This document shows positions 1-7,817 of a DNA stretch of 64,000 nt, piece after piece. The DNA lies in contig CABIZV010000003.1 in NCBI GenBank assembly GCA_902363335.1, forward strand, positions 345,475-409,474, written 5' to 3'. The notes under the pieces were generated by a model. That model was not told where the DNA came from. It ran no database searches and saw nothing but the letters and a program-made list of their open reading frames with translations. This stretch comes from Enterobacteriaceae bacterium (GTDB lineage Bacteria; Pseudomonadota; Gammaproteobacteria; Enterobacterales; Enterobacteriaceae). Numbering within the stretch: position 1 is the first letter of the stretch; every line of letters begins with the position of its first letter. A program made the position numbers and the translations under genes.

Positions 1-901
1 TAATTCGTGCCGTACCTGTCCATTGCGAGTTCCCCGGGTATGTCCCCGTGATAATAGAATAGGAAGCGGTTTTATTGATATAGTGTTTAATCGCAACAAG
101 AATAGTAACGCCATTAATATCAATTGGATGGTCTTTAATATCTAGTTCATTAATGATGCTAGGGTATAAATCTTTGAATACCGGATTCTTTAATATTTTA
201 TCGCCAACGTGACATTGGAAAAATGTTAATCCAACAGCATTAATATTGATAATCTCGCCGATGGAATTGATACATATAATACCTTCGCGCGACTGATTTA
301 ATGCAGATTGGCTCATCAAAAGCTTAGCGTTTTCCTGTTTGATATAGGAAAGCATGCTGAATGCTTCATTGATGGCTTGTTCAATTGAGATGTTATCTGT
401 GTCCCCCATAACGACATTTAGGGCATATTTCTCTGCCATCTCGGCAACGGTCAAGCCACCGATAACCACCTGGTAGTCGCTTTCAGAGAGATTTTTCACT
501 ACATTTTCAATATCATAATGATTGTATACCTGACAGATTTTGAATTCATCATGAGTCATGTTCTGATAGTGACGTAGTGCGTTACAAAACTGAGGAAAGC
601 CGACTGCCGCTATTTTCTGCGATTTATTTTTTGCCTTTTGCAGTATTCGATACACTCCGTGAAAATCATGGGCAATCTCGATGACTGGAATGGTCAGGTT
701 GCTTCTTAATAGTGCCGCTGTACCGCCACGGCTGATAATTATCTTGGTTCCTGATTGGATCAGTAAGTTGGCTTGTTCAAGTACATCAGAATAACGAAAT
801 TCATAAACAGGGATTTCAATCTCCTTTTCAATCAACACGTTATGAATGCGCTGTGTAATTGTTTTGGATACTGAAAAAATAACAATTTCATTACTCTTCA
901 T
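1..901 (-). CDS. PrpR_N/PAS sigma-54-type transcriptional activator (partial, C-terminus outside window)
   Basis: About 300 residues are visible, read from ATG at 899-901 down to base 1 without a stop. Residues 1-180 look like the PrpR_N sensory domain (for example IISRGGTAALL near residues 55-65 and VVIGGLTVAEMA near 150), which in PrpR-type activators binds a small acid. A PAS-like segment follows (SREGIICINSIGEIINVN, about residues 210-227). The AAA+ and HTH domains expected next would lie beyond the window, so the sigma-54 activator assignment rests on the N-terminal architecture plus the -24/-12 promoter found upstream of the neighbouring operon. A terminator separates it from that operon, so it probably has its own promoter in 902-995. 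It most likely senses a substrate or intermediate of the pathway next door. Confidence 0.75.
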   Translation of the reverse strand, partial: MKSNEIVIFSVSKTITQRIHNVLIEKEIEIPVYEFRYSDVLEQANLLIQSGTKIIISRGGTAALLRSNLTIPVIEIAHDFHGVYRILQKAKNKSQKIAAVGFPQFCNALRHYQNMTHDEFKICQVYNHYDIENVVKNLSESDYQVVIGGLTVAEMAEKYALNVVMGDTDNISIEQAINEAFSMLSYIKQENAKLLMSQSALNQSREGIICINSIGEIININAVGLTFFQCHVGDKILKNPVFKDLYPSIINELDIKDHPIDINGVTILVAIKHYINKTASYSIITGTYPGNSQWTGTARI

Positions 902-995
902 AGAGCCTCGGAAATAATAAATTTGGTTATTTAAATATTGTATGTGTAGTACTATACCATTCAATGGTAAAAATCATCTTGCTTAATTTTTCAAT

Positions 996-1028
996 AGAAA
1001 AACCTCTGGCTAGTTGATCCAGAGGTTT
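996..1028 (-). terminator. Rho-independent terminator of the catabolic operon
   Basis: A 10-bp perfect stem (AAACCTCTGG at 1000-1009 and its complement at 1019-1028) has a 9-nt loop. On the minus strand it is followed by a short T tract. It lies just after the amidohydrolase stop and before the regulator gene, so it ends the operon and uncouples the regulator. Confidence 0.75.
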
Positions 1029-1051
1029 GACGGCAGTCATATATATTGGGC

Positions 1052-2215
1052 TTAGAAACAGATGCGGCGATACACGATCTGGCCATTGGATAAGGTGGCA
1101 CAGTTATCGAGGTAGCGATCGCCGTGCATTTTTGCACCTAACGTGTCTTCGAAGACTATTTTTTCTTTGCGTATTTTGATAATTGAAATATCGGCGAACG
1201 CCCCTGGAGCAAGTGTTCCTATCTGGCCTTCAAGCTTCATCAAACGAGCGGGGGTCGTCGTGACGGCGCGTATGATATCGAAGAATGACATACCCATGTT
1301 AAGGTATTTGGACATGACATGCTGAAGGCTGTACACCTTGTCAGTGCGCAGGCTGTTGCGGAGCGTAAGATCGGTACTGATAATATCGGGATAGAATCCT
1401 TGCTCCATCGCTTGTTTGGCGACGGTGAAATCGAAATGGGCCACGCCGTTTGAACAGTCAAATATGACCCCGCGCTGCTGGGCTTGCTTCACAGCATCAT
1501 AGACCTCATTCTGCTCATTCAGAATGGTATGACCCGTGCCATGGAAGCAGTGAGCATAGATATCCCCCTCCTGGAAATGTTGAATGAGCTCCTCTGCCGC
1601 TAACAGTGAATCCGTCACGTGCACGCATAGCGTCGTATTGAGCTCGCGTGCCAGCGCTACAGTGGCCAGTAGCGGATCGCGGACATAGCCTTTTCCTCTG
1701 GCGATATCCTGGCTGTAACGAAGCTTTAATCCCAGAATATTGTCCTGGTTATCGCGCAGGGTTTGCGCAATTTTTTCGACGTTATAATTTTCGGGATTGG
1801 TATTTTCAAGATAACCCGTCGGCCCACCACCGAGGGTAGACAAACCGACGTTGACCACGTTGAGGTAGCTTTTAATTTTTACCATTGACGGGTTGATGAC
1901 GGTATTGCGGAATAGTGGATAGTTGACCCATCCGCTGCTGCCAGCATCGACTGTGCTGGTGACGCCATTGGGAAGGCAGACGATATCCGGGTTAACACTA
2001 ATTGCTGTGCCGCCATGAAAAACGTGGGCATGAAAATCAATTAAGCCTGGAAGCACAATACATCCTGCGGCATCAATAACGGTTTCGACCTGAGTGGCGT
2101 CCACGTTATTCATATCAACGATACGGTTTCCGACGATGCCAATGTTACGATTAACGTAATCGCGACGCTCAGTATCGGCAATTAGCCCATTTTTTATCAA
2201 AATATCCAGTTTCAT
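1052..2215 (-). CDS. Amidohydrolase/deacetylase-family metallohydrolase
   Basis: A 387-residue member of the amidohydrolase superfamily with all the usual metal ligands: HxH at 62-64, a candidate carboxylated Lys164 (GLKLRYS), His199 (VHVTD), His222 (AHCFHG) and catalytic Asp282 (STDLT). It resembles the dihydroorotase-like family annotated as amidohydrolase/deacetylase (EF_0837 type). The start at 2215 (MKLDILIKNG) is chosen because AAGGAA sits just ahead of it; the longer reading adds 15 residues from inside the transporter gene. It is the last gene of the four-gene operon, 10 bases after the transporter stop. It probably hydrolyses an amide, ureido or N-acyl bond of the imported compound, but the substrate cannot be read from the sequence. 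No signal peptide, so cytoplasmic. Confidence 0.8.
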   Translation of the reverse strand: MKLDILIKNGLIADTERRDYVNRNIGIVGNRIVDMNNVDATQVETVIDAAGCIVLPGLIDFHAHVFHGGTAISVNPDIVCLPNGVTSTVDAGSSGWVNYPLFRNTVINPSMVKIKSYLNVVNVGLSTLGGGPTGYLENTNPENYNVEKIAQTLRDNQDNILGLKLRYSQDIARGKGYVRDPLLATVALARELNTTLCVHVTDSLLAAEELIQHFQEGDIYAHCFHGTGHTILNEQNEVYDAVKQAQQRGVIFDCSNGVAHFDFTVAKQAMEQGFYPDIISTDLTLRNSLRTDKVYSLQHVMSKYLNMGMSFFDIIRAVTTTPARLMKLEGQIGTLAPGAFADISIIKIRKEKIVFEDTLGAKMHGDRYLDNCATLSNGQIVYRRICF

Positions 2216-2225
2216 TTTTATTCCT

Positions 2226-3620
2226 TTAAATACCAATGAGTTTCCAGTAAGGAATACCAATCAAGAAGAACACCAGTACGTTCACCAGTACCATGACGGT
2301 TCCTAACAGCCAGAATGTTTTTTGTGGAACATAACCGCTGGAGAAGGTGAAAACGCCAGCGCCGTTGCCATAATGGGTAAGTAAGGCACCGTAGCCCGCG
2401 GAGAAAGCAAGAGAAAGTGCGACATACATCGGATGCGCTTGGGTAGTCATGCCGAGAGTAAATAATACGGGGTAGAATGAAACCACAAAGGCGCTGTTTG
2501 AAACAAAGAAATAGCGTACGGCCAAACTAATAAAGACCAGCACCGCGATAGCGCTAAATTCGCTCAAGTGCGAAAGATCCAGATAGTTTTTGATGACGTC
2601 AACGAGGTACACATAAAAACCACCTTTGGAGAGTGCAATGGCGCAGCCATAAAACGCGCCGTACCAGACAAAGGTTTGCCACGCTGATTTTTCGCCAACA
2701 ACATCGTTCCAGCTCAGAACCTTAAACAGCAGTAGGCACGCGAGGAAGGCCAAACCAACGGGGATAAATGCAATCCCGGTAATGGAGCCGGTCATCCAGC
2801 CCAACACGCCGAGAATAAAGAAGACAATAAGTAGTTTTTCTTCGCGTTTTATTGGCCCCAAATCGTTTAAGCCTTGCTCGGCGATTTCGGTGACATTAGC
2901 AATCGTTTTTAGCTCTGGTGCGTAGATTTTATAGAGGATCCACGGAGCGAGCAGAAGTACCAGTCCAGCGGGAACGACAGCAGCCTTAAACCAGGTCATC
3001 CATCCCAGATCAACTTTCATGATCTCGTTGGCAAGCGACACTGTAATGGAGTTAGTTGCCATACCGGTTAAAAACAGGCTTGAGGTTCCCATCGAGACAA
3101 CATACATCAAAATGGTCAGGTAGGCCCCAATCTTACGGCTACCCTGGTCAGGTGTTGAACCCAGTGCTTCAGCGATATTGCGGAAAATAGGGTAGGTAAT
3201 ACCCCCTGAGCGTGACATATTTGAGCCAGTGGCTGGTGCCAGTACCGTGTCTGTCACCATCATTAGATAGCCAAGCGTCAGGGTATTTTTACCATACCGT
3301 TTTAACAGTAAATAGGCGATACGTTTGCCGAGCCCGGTAATAACAAATGCTTTGCAGATAATGAAAGCACTAATAATGAACCAGACCATCGGACTACCAA
3401 ACCCAGCAAATAATGGGCCTGGGGCAAGTACCAGAGAAGCGAAGCCAAGAATAATTAACATGATAACGGCGTCAGTAAAAGGACGCAGTACTAAACCGCA
3501 CAGCATTGCTAAATAAATACCAACCATATGCCAGGTTGGAGCAGCTACGCCTTCTGGGTGCGGAATTATCCAGAATAAAACAGGGAAGAAGATAATAGGT
3601 AAGAGTTTTAAATAAAGCAT
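2226..3620 (-). CDS. DASS-family (SLC13-like) anion/dicarboxylate transporter
   Basis: A 464-residue, very hydrophobic inner-membrane protein with 11-12 probable helices. It belongs to the divalent anion:sodium symporter (DASS, CitT/TtdT-like) family: TGSNMSRSGG in the first half and VSNSAFVVSFYPVLF in the second match the paired anion/Na-binding loops of the family. These transporters carry di- or tricarboxylates, by sodium symport or by exchange. It sits between the RraA-family gene and the amidohydrolase gene in the same operon, with short gaps, so it is the likely importer (or exchanger) of the pathway substrate. That suggests the substrate carries at least one, probably two, carboxylates. 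Exact specificity is unknown. Confidence 0.85.
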   Translation of the reverse strand: MLYLKLLPIIFFPVLFWIIPHPEGVAAPTWHMVGIYLAMLCGLVLRPFTDAVIMLIILGFASLVLAPGPLFAGFGSPMVWFIISAFIICKAFVITGLGKRIAYLLLKRYGKNTLTLGYLMMVTDTVLAPATGSNMSRSGGITYPIFRNIAEALGSTPDQGSRKIGAYLTILMYVVSMGTSSLFLTGMATNSITVSLANEIMKVDLGWMTWFKAAVVPAGLVLLLAPWILYKIYAPELKTIANVTEIAEQGLNDLGPIKREEKLLIVFFILGVLGWMTGSITGIAFIPVGLAFLACLLLFKVLSWNDVVGEKSAWQTFVWYGAFYGCAIALSKGGFYVYLVDVIKNYLDLSHLSEFSAIAVLVFISLAVRYFFVSNSAFVVSFYPVLFTLGMTTQAHPMYVALSLAFSAGYGALLTHYGNGAGVFTFSSGYVPQKTFWLLGTVMVLVNVLVFFLIGIPYWKLIGI

Positions 3621-3681
3621 ATTGTTACCTTTGCTTTAGAGCCACGGACAAATGCCCGTGGCTTAATATTATTAAATCGTA

Positions 3682-4380
3682 TCAACGGAAGGTATCATTG
3701 ATAAATTCGACGCTCTTTTCGTCCAGTGATTTTTTAACCCATGCTCGATTAGCTGTGCCGTTCTTTGCCGCTTCAACTTTACCTGCATCAAATTTTGCAT
3801 AGTCTTTTGCTTTATTGAGAAGAGACTCTGCATCCCCTAACGGAATGACAATGACGCCATCGGCATCCCCCACAATAAGATCGCCAGGACTCACCGCTAC
3901 GCCGCCGACGGCAATTGGCGTATTCACTTCGCCTGGGCCTTCTTTGAAAGGGCCTGCCGGGTTTGAGCCGGTGGCAAACAAAGGAAAATCAAGGACTGAT
4001 AACGCATCGATATCGCGAATAGGGCCATCAAGCACAATGCCTGCAATTTTCTTCATGCTGTGGGCGTACGCGACCATGATTTCACCCATCAGCGCACGTG
4101 ACCGATCGCCTTCATTGGAGACAACGATAACGTCGTTTTCGGTTGCCATATCCAATGCTGCGTGCAACATCAAATTGTCGCCTGCTCGGGCTTTAACAGT
4201 GATGGCAAAGCCCGCCATAATAGGTTTTTTGGGTGAAGAGATACGCCTGATTCCATTGCCTAATACTGCAATACGGTTCATGGTGTCAGCAATATTTGCC
4301 GCTGGAAGTTTCTCATACTCTTTAAGTATTTCAGGATTGATGCTCGGGCGTTGTAAAAAAATTCGATTACCAATAGACAT
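3682..4380 (-). CDS. RraA-family protein (aldolase/decarboxylase-like)
   Basis: A 232-residue member of the RraA/HMG-aldolase family. The signature LDGPIRDID (residues 117-125, with Asp118, Arg122, Asp123) and the preceding GDRSRALMGE loop form the divalent-metal and substrate site in 4-hydroxy-4-methyl-2-oxoglutarate/4-carboxy-4-hydroxy-2-oxoadipate aldolases, which also decarboxylate oxaloacetate. The start at 4380 is supported by AAGGAG six bases upstream; the reading upstream of it overlaps the dehydrogenase gene and has no RBS. It is the second gene of the operon, 10 bases after the dehydrogenase. The presence of metal-site residues argues for an enzyme rather than the RNase E inhibitor RraA itself. 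A role in cleaving or decarboxylating a 2-oxo acid made by the dehydrogenase is inference. Confidence 0.8.
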   Translation of the reverse strand: MSIGNRIFLQRPSINPEILKEYEKLPAANIADTMNRIAVLGNGIRRISSPKKPIMAGFAITVKARAGDNLMLHAALDMATENDVIVVSNEGDRSRALMGEIMVAYAHSMKKIAGIVLDGPIRDIDALSVLDFPLFATGSNPAGPFKEGPGEVNTPIAVGGVAVSPGDLIVGDADGVIVIPLGDAESLLNKAKDYAKFDAGKVEAAKNGTANRAWVKKSLDEKSVEFINDTFR

Positions 4381-4390
4381 TTTATTCTCC

Positions 4391-5344
4391 TTAAAAACCT
4401 GGAACCGGCCATGAAGGTTTTTTCCCTGACAGGACTTCATCAACGCCAATTGCGGAATGTAGCGATGCGCGATCGGTTGCTTCGATTGTGGCGGCACCAA
4501 TATGAGGACCAATAACGAAATTATTTAGCGAAAAAAGAGGATCATTAGGATCGAATGGTTCTTGTTTCAAAACATCCACCCCAGCACCCGCAATCCTATT
4601 ATTATTTAATGCGTGATATAGTGCTTTTTCATCGACCAACTTTCCTCGTGCTGTATTAATAAAATAGGCGGTTGGTTTCATTAAAGAGAATTGTTTTTCT
4701 CCTACAAAATTGGTGGTCTCTGCCGTCGTTGGACAATGTAATGACACAAAATCACTGTCTTTAAAAATACGGTCAAAATCGTCGGTACGTTCCACACCCT
4801 GTGGCATCTCTTGTTGAGATTTATACGGATCGTAGGCAATAACTTTCATGTTGAATCCATGCATTGCTTTAAGCGCAACACGTGAACCAATATTCCCAAC
4901 ACCAATTAAACCCAGCGTTTTCCCGTCCAGTTCTACTTTAGGTGTGCGAAGTTTTGCCCAGTAGTAATCTTCGAGCATTTTTGCTTCTACTAACTTAAAA
5001 TTCCGCGAGCAGTGCAGCATATAGAATATAGCGAGTTCAGCTACCGACATACTATTGGCTATTGGTGCGTTCAATACAGTCACACCGTGACGTTTGGCCG
5101 ATTCTAAATCTACAGTGTCATAACCTGCACCATGACGTGCGACAACCTTAAGTTTTTTTGCCGCAGAAAATACCCGATCTGACATTTTTGATAGGCGCAC
5201 AATAATACCGTCACAGTCTGCAATGTCACGGATGATATCGTCTTCTTCCATTCCTGAGCCATCAATTAACTCATAGCCCCGGCTTTCCAGATATTCTCTC
5301 CCTTCAGCCATAATTTCTTGCGGAAGTAAAATTTTATACGTCAT
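4391..5344 (-). CDS. D-2-hydroxyacid dehydrogenase, NAD-dependent
   Basis: 317 residues with the D-isomer-specific 2-hydroxyacid dehydrogenase fold. The Rossmann motif GVGNIG is at 148-153, with an acidic residue (YDPY) at the end of beta-2 favouring NAD. The catalytic triad is Arg233 (TARGKLVDE), Glu262 (QEPFD) and His281 (GPHIGAAT). It most resembles the phosphoglycerate/hydroxypyruvate dehydrogenase branch but lacks the ACT domain of SerA. It is the first gene of the minus-strand operon; the ATG at 5344 follows AAGGAGAC. A sigma-54 promoter lies about 35-50 bases upstream. It probably interconverts a 2-hydroxy and a 2-oxo acid in the uncharacterised pathway. Confidence 0.85.
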   Translation of the reverse strand: MTYKILLPQEIMAEGREYLESRGYELIDGSGMEEDDIIRDIADCDGIIVRLSKMSDRVFSAAKKLKVVARHGAGYDTVDLESAKRHGVTVLNAPIANSMSVAELAIFYMLHCSRNFKLVEAKMLEDYYWAKLRTPKVELDGKTLGLIGVGNIGSRVALKAMHGFNMKVIAYDPYKSQQEMPQGVERTDDFDRIFKDSDFVSLHCPTTAETTNFVGEKQFSLMKPTAYFINTARGKLVDEKALYHALNNNRIAGAGVDVLKQEPFDPNDPLFSLNNFVIGPHIGAATIEATDRASLHSAIGVDEVLSGKKPSWPVPGF

Positions 5345-5378
5345 TAAACAGTCTCCTTGTGAGTGATGATTGAACTAT

Positions 5379-5394
5379 TGCATTCGCTGTGCCA
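5379..5394 (-). promoter_or_regulatory. Sigma-54 (-24/-12) promoter of the catabolic operon
   Basis: On the minus strand TGGCAC, five bases, then ATGCA. The GG and GC doublets are exactly 12 bases apart, as required for sigma-54. Transcription would start near 5368, placing the dehydrogenase start codon about 24 bases downstream with its RBS between. The PrpR-type activator encoded downstream of the operon is the natural partner. Confidence 0.7.
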
Positions 5395-5527
5395 TAAATT
5401 TTTTTCGTGGAAAAATTTATTATTATCTATATGAAATTGAACATTTTTTCTGTTTTTGTTCATAATTGGCAGCGGATGAGTTTAGTGAGGTTCTTCACAT
5501 CGCTATAAAGAGTTTTAGTTCTCATCT

Positions 5528-5561
5528 TTTCAAAATGAAATAGCTACATTTCATTTTGAAA
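5528..5561. promoter_or_regulatory. Perfect dyad, candidate upstream activator site
   Basis: Two 14-base arms (TTTCAAAATGAAAT at 5528-5541 and its complement at 5548-5561) are separated by six bases (AGCTAC). The centre is about 150 bp upstream of the -24/-12 promoter, a normal distance for a sigma-54 activator site. It also lies about 120 bp upstream of the LysR-like fragment at 5664. The rest of the 5345-5663 gap is AT-rich, and I see no gene in it. A second, weaker pair (TGAACA/TGTTCA) lies around 5437-5462. Confidence 0.55.
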
Positions 5562-5663
5562 TTCTAAATATACAGAGATCACAATTGTGTTTTTGATGTT
5601 TTTGTTGACATCTATTGAGTTCGGAGATTAGATTTTTGAGAATGTTTTAAAGGACGAGGAAGA

Positions 5664-5933
5664 ATGAATCTGGAAATTCTGAAAGTATTTGAGATCTCTG
5701 TTAATGAAGGTTCGATAAACCGTACCGCCGACCGCCTCGGAATTCATCAGACTTTTGTTAGTTCAACATTAATAAATCTTGAAAATGAACTTGGTTTCGA
5801 GGTTTATAAAAAGGGGAAGGGCGGCAGAAGTCTTATTCTGACAAATAAAGGCGCAGCTTTTTATCGGTCACTTCCCGCATTAATAGCACTCTTTAAGGAT
5901 ATTGATGATATCCGAACCCAATGTGAAGACTAA
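5664..5933 (+). pseudogene. LysR-type regulator reduced to its HTH domain
   Basis: 89 residues covering only the N-terminal winged-helix domain of a LysR-type regulator (the helix-turn-helix spans roughly residues 15-55, with SINRTADRLGIHQTFVSSTL). A normal family member is about 300 residues and has a ligand-binding domain; here the frame stops at 5931-5933, 12 bases before the 3' end of the convergent LysR gene. The start ATG at 5664 is preceded by an AGGACGAGGAAG purine tract. Either it is a 3'-truncated remnant of the regulator that once accompanied this accessory region, or a working stand-alone DNA-binding protein. Its AT-rich codon use matches the catabolic operon rather than the padC side. 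Confidence 0.6.
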
Positions 5934-5945
5934 AATCACATTAGA

Positions 5946-6830
5946 TTACGTGTGCGACTCTACGCTGTGGTGCATGTTTTGAAAAAGATATAGCAGCAGT
6001 TCTACCTGCTCGTCGAGCGGTGCCAAATCCTGTTTAACGATGAGATGCAGCGGCGTAGCGCGGCGGACGCCATGCGCCAGTGGCAGCGGTTTTAAAACCC
6101 CCTGTGACAGTTCCGCCTGAATCCTTTCTTCCGGCAGCCAGCCATACCCCACCTGATACATTATCGCATCAATAGCCGCGTCTATGGTCGAGAACGTCCA
6201 GGCGTCGCGCCCGGCCTGTTTGTCGTTATCGCTATCGGCTATGCGGATAAGCGGCCAGGGGCGAAGCTGCTCATCATTGAGCGGCGTTTGAATATCAAAT
6301 AAAGGGTGATCGCGGTGGGCGACGGCGACGAAATCAATGTTCATCAGCCACTCTCCGCGCCCGGTAATATCCTGGCGGCGGGTTAACACCATCACGTCAG
6401 CTTCGGCCTGAACGACCTCATTGCCGTGGGCGTTTTCCAGCACTTCGGTGAGGCGTACCTGAGTTTGTGGATAGCGCTGCTGAAACTGGCGCAGAATGGC
6501 GAACAGCCGCTCGCGTGGAAAGATACTGTCCACGACTAAGTCCAGCCGCGTGCGCATGCCGTCACGCAGCGTGGCGGCGCGAGTTTCCACCCACGCAAAA
6601 GCTTTGAGCAACGGTTTCACCTGGCCTAGCAGCAGTTCGCCCGCCGGCGTAAGCACCGCGCGTCGGCCTTCCGGCACCAGTAACGCTACACCTAAGCGTT
6701 CTTGCAATAGCGCCAGGTTATAGCTGACGGATGATTGGCTGCGGTTTGTCTCTTCCGCGGCTTTGGCAAAGCTGCCGAGTTCCACTACTTTTTCCAGAAG
6801 CGCCCATTGTTCCAGGGTAGTTTTATGCAT
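5946..6830 (-). CDS. LysR-family regulator, divergent from padC
   Basis: 294 residues, normal full length for a LysR-type regulator: HTH at about residues 18-60 (GSFAKAAEETNRSQSSVSYN) and a substrate-binding domain from about 90. It is transcribed away from padC with only 99 bases between the start codons, the classical arrangement for a LysR regulator controlling its neighbour. By analogy it should activate padC in response to hydroxycinnamic acids. The effector is inferred from context only. Its 3' end faces the LysR fragment at 5664-5933. Confidence 0.85.
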   Translation of the reverse strand: MHKTTLEQWALLEKVVELGSFAKAAEETNRSQSSVSYNLALLQERLGVALLVPEGRRAVLTPAGELLLGQVKPLLKAFAWVETRAATLRDGMRTRLDLVVDSIFPRERLFAILRQFQQRYPQTQVRLTEVLENAHGNEVVQAEADVMVLTRRQDITGRGEWLMNIDFVAVAHRDHPLFDIQTPLNDEQLRPWPLIRIADSDNDKQAGRDAWTFSTIDAAIDAIMYQVGYGWLPEERIQAELSQGVLKPLPLAHGVRRATPLHLIVKQDLAPLDEQVELLLYLFQNMHHSVESHT

Positions 6831-6840
6831 GATTGATTTA

Positions 6841-6856
6841 AAATTTAGATGAATTT
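6841..6856. promoter_or_regulatory. Candidate LysR binding dyad between the regulator and padC
   Basis: The 99-bp divergent gap is AT-rich. It contains AAATT-TAGATG-AATTT, an interrupted dyad close to the T-N11-A form of LysR operators, between the two start codons. Weak on its own; supported mainly by position. Confidence 0.3.
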
Positions 6857-6929
6857 AATCCAAACATAGCGTTATTCATTCGGATTTTAAAGCAATAAGA
6901 TCTCTGCATCGACACAAGGAGATTTCATT

Positions 6930-7436
6930 ATGAGCAACTTTGATAAACATGATTTGAGCGGTTTCGTTGGCAAACATCTGGTCTATACCTACGATAACGG
7001 CTGGAACTACGAAATTTATGTCAAAAACGAAAACACGCTGGATTACCGCATTCACAGCGGCCTGGTGGCAAACCGTTGGGTGAAAGATCAGCAGGCGTAT
7101 ATTGTCCGCGTTGGCGAAAGCATCTATAAAATTTCCTGGACGGAACCGACCGGTACGGATGTCAGCCTGATTGCGAACCTGGGCGACAAACTGTTCCACG
7201 GCACCATCTTCTTCCCACGTTGGGTGATGAACAATCCAGAAAAAACGGTCTGCTTCCAGAACGAGCATATTCCGCTGATGAACGCTTATCGTGATGCTGG
7301 CCCAGCGTATCCGACTGAGGTGATTGATGAATTTGCGACAATTACCTTCGTCCGTGACTGCGGTGCCAATAATGATAGCGTGATTGACTGCGCGGCCAGC
7401 GAATTACCAAAAGATTTCCCGGCTAATTTGCGTTAA
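6930..7436 (+). CDS. padC: Phenolic acid decarboxylase
   Basis: 168 residues, the family's usual length, with the small beta-barrel fold of phenolic acid decarboxylases. Recognisable stretches are GFVGKHLVYTYDNGWNYE near the N-terminus and FHGTIFFPRWVMNNPEKTVC in the middle. The enzyme removes the carboxyl group from p-coumaric, ferulic and caffeic acids without a cofactor, giving 4-vinylphenols and detoxifying plant hydroxycinnamates. It is cytoplasmic. ATG at 6930 follows an AAGGAGA box. The gene stands alone downstream of a divergent LysR regulator, and the 381-bp gap after it leads to the arn operon. Presence of padC is typical of Klebsiella/Enterobacter-type plant-associated enterics and not of E. 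coli K-12. Confidence 0.92.
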   Translation: MSNFDKHDLSGFVGKHLVYTYDNGWNYEIYVKNENTLDYRIHSGLVANRWVKDQQAYIVRVGESIYKISWTEPTGTDVSLIANLGDKLFHGTIFFPRWVMNNPEKTVCFQNEHIPLMNAYRDAGPAYPTEVIDEFATITFVRDCGANNDSVIDCAASELPKDFPANLR

Positions 7437-7448
7437 ATGTTAATTATG

Positions 7449-7542
7449 GCTACACATCATTTTTATTACACTAATATGCAACGAGGGTTAATTTACTCCC
7501 TAAATAAAATCCTCGTTTAGGCTGCGTTGAATAATGTGTAGC
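7449..7542. repeat. Nested inverted repeat downstream of padC
   Basis: Outer arms GCTACACAT (7449-7457) and ATGTGTAGC (7534-7542) enclose inner arms AACGAGG (7480-7486) and CCTCGTT (7511-7517). The layout could fold into a long stem about 94 bases across. It may terminate padC transcription or be a small miniature inverted-repeat element. I do not recognise it as a known ERIC or REP unit. Confidence 0.45.
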
Positions 7543-7658
7543 TGCGCCCGGTTAGTATGTAGACTGGGCGCCCTTTCCTTGCTGTAAATTGCGCTAAATA
7601 TTTGATAAGTAATCGATTTTGTTTATTAATCATTTATTGCGTCTACCCTCCTTCATTT

Positions 7659-7675
7659 CTTAATCTTATCCTAAG
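7659..7675 (+). promoter_or_regulatory. PmrA (BasR) box of the arn operon
   Basis: CTTAAT-CTTAT-CCTAAG matches the PmrA half-site pair (CTTAAG/T, N5, CTTAAG/T) with one mismatch in the second half. It lies about 140 bp upstream of arnB. PmrA/PmrB activates arn in high Fe(III), low pH, or via PhoPQ-PmrD. Such boxes replace the -35 region, which would put the start point near 7697. The remaining gap to 7817 is an untranslated leader. Confidence 0.65.
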
Positions 7676-7817
7676 ATAACACTGTTACTTTTACCGCAAT
7701 CGAATGTTGCTGGTTTAAATATCATGTCTATTCACTCCTGATGTTAACAAAACAACTATCGTTAGTTTTATTCGCCTATCAGGCGTGCTCATTTGAGTAA
7801 TAGGGTAAGGACCATTC

